Shown here: positions 60,635 to 64,000 of the stretch, one piece after another | Layout: each line of letters starts with the position of its first letter | Position numbering within the stretch: position 1 is the first letter of the stretch | Program-made: the position numbers and the translations under genes | The notes under the pieces: model-generated | What the model was told of the DNA's origin: nothing | Database searches by the model: none | Seen by the model: the letters and a program-made list of their open reading frames with translations, nothing else | Origin: Myxococcales bacterium 68-20 | GTDB taxonomy: Bacteria > Myxococcota_A > Polyangia > Polyangiales > Polyangiaceae | Assembly: GCA_001899635.1 (NCBI GenBank) | Contig: MKVQ01000036.1 | Span: 1 to 64,000, forward strand | Reading direction: 5' to 3' | Length of the DNA: 64,000 nucleotides

Positions 60635-61117
60635 ATGACGATGAACAATCTTTCTCGCGCGGCCGTTGCCGCCTTCGCCCTGTCCCTTGGCGTCCTCGCG
60701 TGCGGCGACAAGGAAAAGGAGGCCGCCCAAGCCGCCGCCGCCGCGTCGGCGAAGACCGCCGAGGAAGCGACGAAAGCCGCCGAGGAAGCGAAGAAGAAGG
60801 CCGAGGAAGAAGCCAAGGCGGCCGCCGCGAAAGTGAAGGCCGAGGCGGTCAACAAGGTTCAGAAGGAACTGGACGCGGCGGATCGAAAGTTCACGTACCT
60901 AAAAGACAAGGCCGCGAAGGCGACCGCCGCCCAGAAGAAGAACGCCGACGCGGCCGTGGCCGAGGTCGACAAGCGTCGCGAAGCCGTGAAGAGCGCGATC
61001 GAGAAGCTCGCCGCCGGCGGCGATGACTGGGAGGGGCTGAAGACGGCGGTGGAGAGCGCGCTCGGAGAGCTCACCAAGGCCATCGACGGGCTGGAGGCGG
61101 TCTTTGCCAAGAAGTGA
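60635..61117 (+). CDS. Coiled-coil lipoprotein, Ala/Lys/Glu-rich
   Basis: 160 aa with AAGGAG 11 nt upstream. Lipobox SLGVLACGD (Cys23). Residues about 30-110 are almost pure Ala, Lys, Glu and Asp (KTAEEATKAAEEAKKKAEEE), a long charged helix that should form a coiled coil, like small Lpp-type or periplasmic spacer proteins. It ends with a short helical tail (LKTAVESALGELTKAIDGLE). It could tether or space the envelope. First of four genes of similar type on this strand; the next one is 135 bp downstream. Confidence 0.75.
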   Translation: MTMNNLSRAAVAAFALSLGVLACGDKEKEAAQAAAAASAKTAEEATKAAEEAKKKAEEEAKAAAAKVKAEAVNKVQKELDAADRKFTYLKDKAAKATAAQKKNADAAVAEVDKRREAVKSAIEKLAAGGDDWEGLKTAVESALGELTKAIDGLEAVFAKK

Positions 61118-61169
61118 ATCATTGCGGGCGGGCGGGCGTCAGCCTCGCAGACTCCATTCGGCCCGCTCG

Positions 61170-61220
61170 ATTTGGGGCTCGCGCCCCAACCACCCGCAGC
61201 GGTGCGCCTTCGGCGCGCCT
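61170..61220. repeat. Intergenic hairpin repeat, copy B
   Basis: TTTGGGGCTCGCGCCCCAAC, then CACCCGCAGCGGTG and CGCCTTCGGCGCG. This matches copy A at 23284 with a few changes (both hairpins are kept). It lies between two genes of the envelope cluster. Confidence 0.65.
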
Positions 61221-61252
61221 GAATTTGCCCCGCTTAGAAAGGAAAACTGACG

Positions 61253-61513
61253 ATGTCGGCGTTCGAGCACAATTCGGAAAAGTTCGGATACATCAACCTC
61301 GAAGATTTCGACGGCGTCCAGACCGCTCTTGCACACCTCGGCTTCGATCCCGGCAAGGCTGACGGAATCGACGGCCCGAAGACCCAGACCGCGGTGCGTG
61401 CATTCCAGGCCAGCGCGGCCATCGGCATCGACGGTATCGTCGGTCCGATCACACGTCAGGCGCTCGTCGATTCGCTCGCGACCAAGGCCGACGAGGGTTC
61501 GGCCGCGAGCTGA
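61253..61513 (+). CDS. Small peptidoglycan-binding-domain protein
   Basis: 86 aa, with a GAAAGGA ribosome binding site. Residues about 15-75 are a PG_binding_1 domain of three helices: VQTALAHLGFDPGKADGIDG, then KTQTAVRAFQASAAIGIDGIVG and TRQALVDSL. These domains bind the peptidoglycan peptide. Unusually there is no signal peptide, so export is not explained: it may act in the cytoplasm, be phage-like or use another export route. Second of the four-gene cluster. Confidence 0.8.
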   Translation: MSAFEHNSEKFGYINLEDFDGVQTALAHLGFDPGKADGIDGPKTQTAVRAFQASAAIGIDGIVGPITRQALVDSLATKADEGSAAS

Positions 61514-61531
61514 CCTCATCGGGCCTGCTCG

Positions 61532-61562
61532 GTCCACGCGCACACGATGGGGGCGCGTGGAC
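61532..61562 (+). terminator. Hairpin after the peptidoglycan-binding gene
   Basis: GTCCACGCGC (61532-61541) and GCGCGTGGAC (61553-61562) form a perfect 10-bp stem with an 11-nt loop, 18 bp after the stop. No T tract. Confidence 0.55.
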
Positions 61563-61632
61563 TGGCGGGCACGAATCGATGTTCCATTTTTTACACCTTG
61601 AACGCCCGCCAGAGCGAAGGGTCGAAACCGCC

Positions 61633-62175
61633 ATGTCATCTCGTCACAAGCTCTTCGAAACGAAGACTCCTTGGGCACGCCGGATCTCCGTCGTTGCCTT
61701 CGCCGCGCTGTTCGGTGCTTCTTTGCTCGTCTCCGGTTGCAAGGAGAAGGAAGACCGCTGGGCGCAGGGCGCCGCGAGCGCGGAGAAGGCCGCAGACCAG
61801 GCGCCCACCGCGACGGCCCCCAAGGCCGAGACGGGCAGCTTCAACAAGTTCTTCCCCGCCGACGGAACGAACGATCTGTCGCGCGTCTTCTCGGCCGACA
61901 AGGAGGGATACGCCGAGGCCAAGCTCTCGAAGGACGGCAAAGAGGTCGCGCTCCTGGCCGTCACGGACCTGAACGGCAAAGACGCCGACAAGAAGAAGTT
62001 CGAGAGCGCAACAGAGAAGGTGGAGACCTACCCAGTGGCGACGTTCGGCAAGAACAAGACGATGATCCTCGTCAAGGATCGCTACCAGGTCAGCGCATCC
62101 AGCACGACGCTCGACCACGAGGCCCGCAAGGCCCTCCTATCGAAGTTCGATCTTCGCGGCATCGCAGCACTCTAG
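61633..62175 (+). CDS. Lipoprotein of unknown function
   Basis: 180 aa from the ATG at 61633, chosen because it gives a good lipobox (LLVSGCKEKE, Cys36) and the frame above it is arbitrary. After an Ala/Gln linker, the mature domain of about 120 residues (FNKFFPADGTNDLSRVFSAD, VETYPVATFGKNKTMILVKD) looks compact and mixed alpha/beta, with no cysteine. No known motif. Eight bases before the next gene, so co-transcribed with it. Confidence 0.72.
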   Translation: MSSRHKLFETKTPWARRISVVAFAALFGASLLVSGCKEKEDRWAQGAASAEKAADQAPTATAPKAETGSFNKFFPADGTNDLSRVFSADKEGYAEAKLSKDGKEVALLAVTDLNGKDADKKKFESATEKVETYPVATFGKNKTMILVKDRYQVSASSTTLDHEARKALLSKFDLRGIAAL

Positions 62176-62183
62176 AGGTCTTC

Positions 62184-63068
62184 ATGAGCCAATCCATTCA
62201 CACGCTTCTCCAGTCTCTTCCCGAGACCAGCCTCACCACGCGCGTCCTCGGCGCGCTCGACTACCTCGCCCCAGGCGAATGGCAGAACGTCACGAGCTTC
62301 GAGAAGATGGTGGAGCTCGTCACCGGTGAGACCGATCCCGCCGTCGTCCAGGCGGTGGGCGAGAAGGCCCTCCAGCTCTGGTTCGACGAGAGCACGGGGT
62401 ACCAGCGCGCCGCTTCGATCTTCAAGCTGATCGACTCGGGGAGCACGTTCGCGGGAGCTGCCTCTCTCGCGAGCCTTGCCGGAGATCGGTTCCAGATCCT
62501 GAGCTTCCTGAAGGACATCACGCCGAATCCGGACACCGTGCAGGCGATCGACGCAGGCGCGAAGTTGGCCGCCGAGCTCGCTGCCTTTTGCGTGATGAAC
62601 GGCCTTCCCGGCGACAGCGTGGGCGATTTCGTGAGCTCGCTGCTCTCCGCGGGCAAGGAGGACGCGATGCGCTTCTCGGCCTGGATCGCGCTCGACATCA
62701 TCCTCCCGCTCGGACCGGACGGCGTCTCGAAGCTCATCGGCGCAGTCCAGAACCTCACCGAGGGTGACTTCGCGCAGAGCAAGGTGTTTCGCCTCGTCGC
62801 CGATCACCTCCCCGGCGGCTTCGCGGAGAAGAAGCAGCTCATCTCGAGCGCGCTCGACGGCGCCAAAGGCGCCATCGACGCGAAGATCCAGAGCCACGAC
62901 ATCAGCCAGCAAGGCATCCTGGCGAAGGTTCGACAGTACGTCGATGTCACCGACGACAAGCTCGATCTCGTCGCGGCCGCGCTCGACGTGAGCAACAACT
63001 ACTACGAGCACACCGGCATCCAGACGGTCGCGCGCCGCCTCGTCACGCGCGCGTACGGCGAGATCTGA
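62184..63068 (+). CDS. Unrecognised helical protein
   Basis: 294 aa, start 8 bp after the lipoprotein stop, with AGAGG upstream. It has no signal peptide, cysteine-rich or membrane region. The sequence is mostly helical (SLTTRVLGALDYLAPG, LIDSGSTFAGAASLASLAGD, FVSSLLSAGKEDAMRF, DLVAAALDVSNNYYEHTG). Nothing I recognise. Pairing with a lipoprotein suggests the two proteins form a complex across the membrane, but one without export signal does not fit easily. Confidence 0.7.
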   Translation: MSQSIHTLLQSLPETSLTTRVLGALDYLAPGEWQNVTSFEKMVELVTGETDPAVVQAVGEKALQLWFDESTGYQRAASIFKLIDSGSTFAGAASLASLAGDRFQILSFLKDITPNPDTVQAIDAGAKLAAELAAFCVMNGLPGDSVGDFVSSLLSAGKEDAMRFSAWIALDIILPLGPDGVSKLIGAVQNLTEGDFAQSKVFRLVADHLPGGFAEKKQLISSALDGAKGAIDAKIQSHDISQQGILAKVRQYVDVTDDKLDLVAAALDVSNNYYEHTGIQTVARRLVTRAYGEI

Positions 63069-63091
63069 CGACAGCGGCCGTGTAGAGCGCG

Positions 63092-63130
63092 CGAGCCGGC
63101 GGCTGCGCTGAGCTGCATCCCGCCGGCTCG
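63092..63130. terminator. Bidirectional hairpin between the four-gene cluster and an RND gene
   Basis: CGAGCCGGCGG (63092-63102) and CCGCCGGCTCG (63120-63130) are a perfect 11-bp pair with a 17-nt loop in a 122-bp convergent gap. No T tract. Confidence 0.6.
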
Positions 63131-63190
63131 CCCTCGCAGCGTCGAAGGCGGTGGCGCTCTTCCGTGGGGGCGGAAGCAGAGGCGGAGGGC

Positions 63191-64000
63191 CTATTCGGCA
63201 GGATCCGCGACGCGGATCGAGTGCGGGGGCAGCCCGCGCAGCTTGCGGAGGCGGGCCTTCGCGTTCTCGACGCCGAGATAGAACGCGGGGACGACGACGA
63301 GCGACAGCACCGTCGAGCAGATGACGCCGCCGATGACGGCGACGGCCATCGGTGCGCGGAACTCGCTGCCCTCGCCGTTGCCGAGCGCGGTCGGGAGCAT
63401 GCCGAGCACCATCGCGGCGCTGGTCATGAGGATCGGACGCAAGCGCTCGGGGCCGGCCTCGAGGATGGCCGCGAGCGGCGTCTCGCCGTGCTCACGCACG
63501 CGGACGAGCGCGCGGTCGACGACGAGGATCGCGTTTTTCGTGACGAGCCCGAGAAGGAAGATGATGCCGATGAGGGAGCCCATCGCGAGCGAGGTTCCCC
63601 AGAGGAAGACGCCGACGATCGCGCCGACGGCCGCGAGCGGCAACGTCGTGAGCATGATCGTGATGGGGTGGATGAAGCTCTCGAACTGCGCCGCGAGCAC
63701 GATGTAGATGAAGACGAGCGCGAGGCCGAACGCGACGCCCATCGCGCTGTTCGACTCCTGCATCTGCCGGACCTGACCGTCGAGCTGGTAGCTGCCGCCG
63801 GGCGGCATCGTGATCTTCGCGAACGCCGCGTTCATCTCGGGGACGAGCTCGCCGAGCGAGCGACCGTCGGGAGACGCCGCGATCACGATCTGGCGCTCAC
63901 GGTCCTCGCGCTCGATCGTGCTCGGTCCCTCTCCGTGCTCGACGGTGGCGAGGTCACCGAGGGACATGAGGCCGTTCGGCGTCTGGATCGTCATCTGGAG
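63191..64000 (-). CDS. HAE-type RND efflux pump, C-terminal part (cut by the right edge)
   Basis: The frame is open to the right end; the visible C-terminal 270 or so residues (63191-64000) cover the last periplasmic part and the final transmembrane block. Typical AcrB/HAE1 features include SYQLDGQVRQMQESNSAMG, then ALVFIYIVLAAQFESFIHPITIM (hydrophobic segments) and GIIFLLGLVTKNAILVVDRA, followed by GPERLRPILMTSAAMVLGMLPTALG. These are multidrug or hydrophobic-compound pumps of the inner membrane. It ends ...HSIRVADPAE. The N-terminal part, adaptor and outer-membrane partner lie outside the window. Confidence 0.92.
   Translation of the reverse strand, partial: LQMTIQTPNGLMSLGDLATVEHGEGPSTIEREDRERQIVIAASPDGRSLGELVPEMNAAFAKITMPPGGSYQLDGQVRQMQESNSAMGVAFGLALVFIYIVLAAQFESFIHPITIMLTTLPLAAVGAIVGVFLWGTSLAMGSLIGIIFLLGLVTKNAILVVDRALVRVREHGETPLAAILEAGPERLRPILMTSAAMVLGMLPTALGNGEGSEFRAPMAVAVIGGVICSTVLSLVVVPAFYLGVENAKARLRKLRGLPPHSIRVADPAE

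Noticed and set aside
1-64000. CRISPR arrays, IS elements, prophage or integrase genes
   Set aside because: No regularly spaced repeats, no transposase or integrase motifs and no phage structural proteins in any frame. The only repeats are those listed.

Overview
The window is high-GC bacterial DNA, and its gene content suggests a myxobacterium of the Polyangia (Labilithrix/Sorangium-like). This is inferred from content, not from a marker gene. The evidence is about twenty lipoproteins with Gly/Ser/Asp-rich or Pro-rich linkers, Cys-rich lipoproteins, Roadblock, PilZ and cNMP-binding proteins, an ECF sigma/anti-sigma pair, and many secreted polysaccharide-active enzymes. I see no insertion sequence, prophage, CRISPR array or tRNA.

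Layout. 1-1266: no protein gene. The minus strand carries an rRNA-type leader (boxA, hairpins) with up to three tandem sigma70-like promoters, so an rRNA operon should start just off the left edge. 1267-4895 (minus): ttcA, a membrane protein, a 58-aa membrane protein, a parvulin lipoprotein and a Roadblock protein in one tight run. 5050-12207: pepA, a PilZ protein, a lipoprotein on the plus strand, then a minus-strand run of a small protein, a PQQ-type beta-propeller and a cNMP-binding-like protein. 12656-20116 (minus): an LpoA-like lipoprotein, two small proteins, two paralogous GH13 amylase lipoproteins and a small lipoprotein. 20270-27052 (plus): sdhC and sdhA, then a lipoprotein and an OPA-type MFS transporter, then sdhB, which is displaced about 3 kb from sdhCA. 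27078-29224: CAP-domain, beta-barrel and Cys-rich surface proteins. 29326-38186: GH35-like beta-galactosidase, AmgK-like sugar kinase, an unrecognised 355-aa protein, a HerA/DUF87-like ATPase, a bestrophin and a VOC protein. 38353-46193: a FUSC protein and an HME-RND metal efflux set (outer membrane factor, adaptor, pump).

46486-52598: a frameshifted lipoprotein, a LamG lipoprotein, then a same-strand run of ECF sigma factor, putative anti-sigma, a secreted protein, a Tos1-like (DUF2401) lipoprotein and a GH128 beta-1,3-glucanase-like lipoprotein. This run is the most interesting part of the window because two fungal-wall-type enzyme families sit downstream of an ECF regulator. It is followed by a modular GH140-like protein with a duplicated C-terminal module, a Cys-rich lipoprotein, a cyclopropane-fatty-acid synthase divergent from a TetR regulator with a clear operator, a CurA-type reductase, and a cluster of four small envelope proteins. 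The right edge cuts an HAE-type RND pump.

How the genes work together. The sdh genes give complex II, split by two unrelated genes. The GH13 pair, GH35, GH128, Tos1-like and GH140-like proteins point to degradation of alpha-glucans, beta-galactosides, beta-1,3-glucan and plant-type polysaccharide. Two RND systems, FUSC and TolC-like proteins handle export. Many convergent gene pairs are separated by perfect GC-rich hairpins without a T tract, which probably act as bidirectional terminators.
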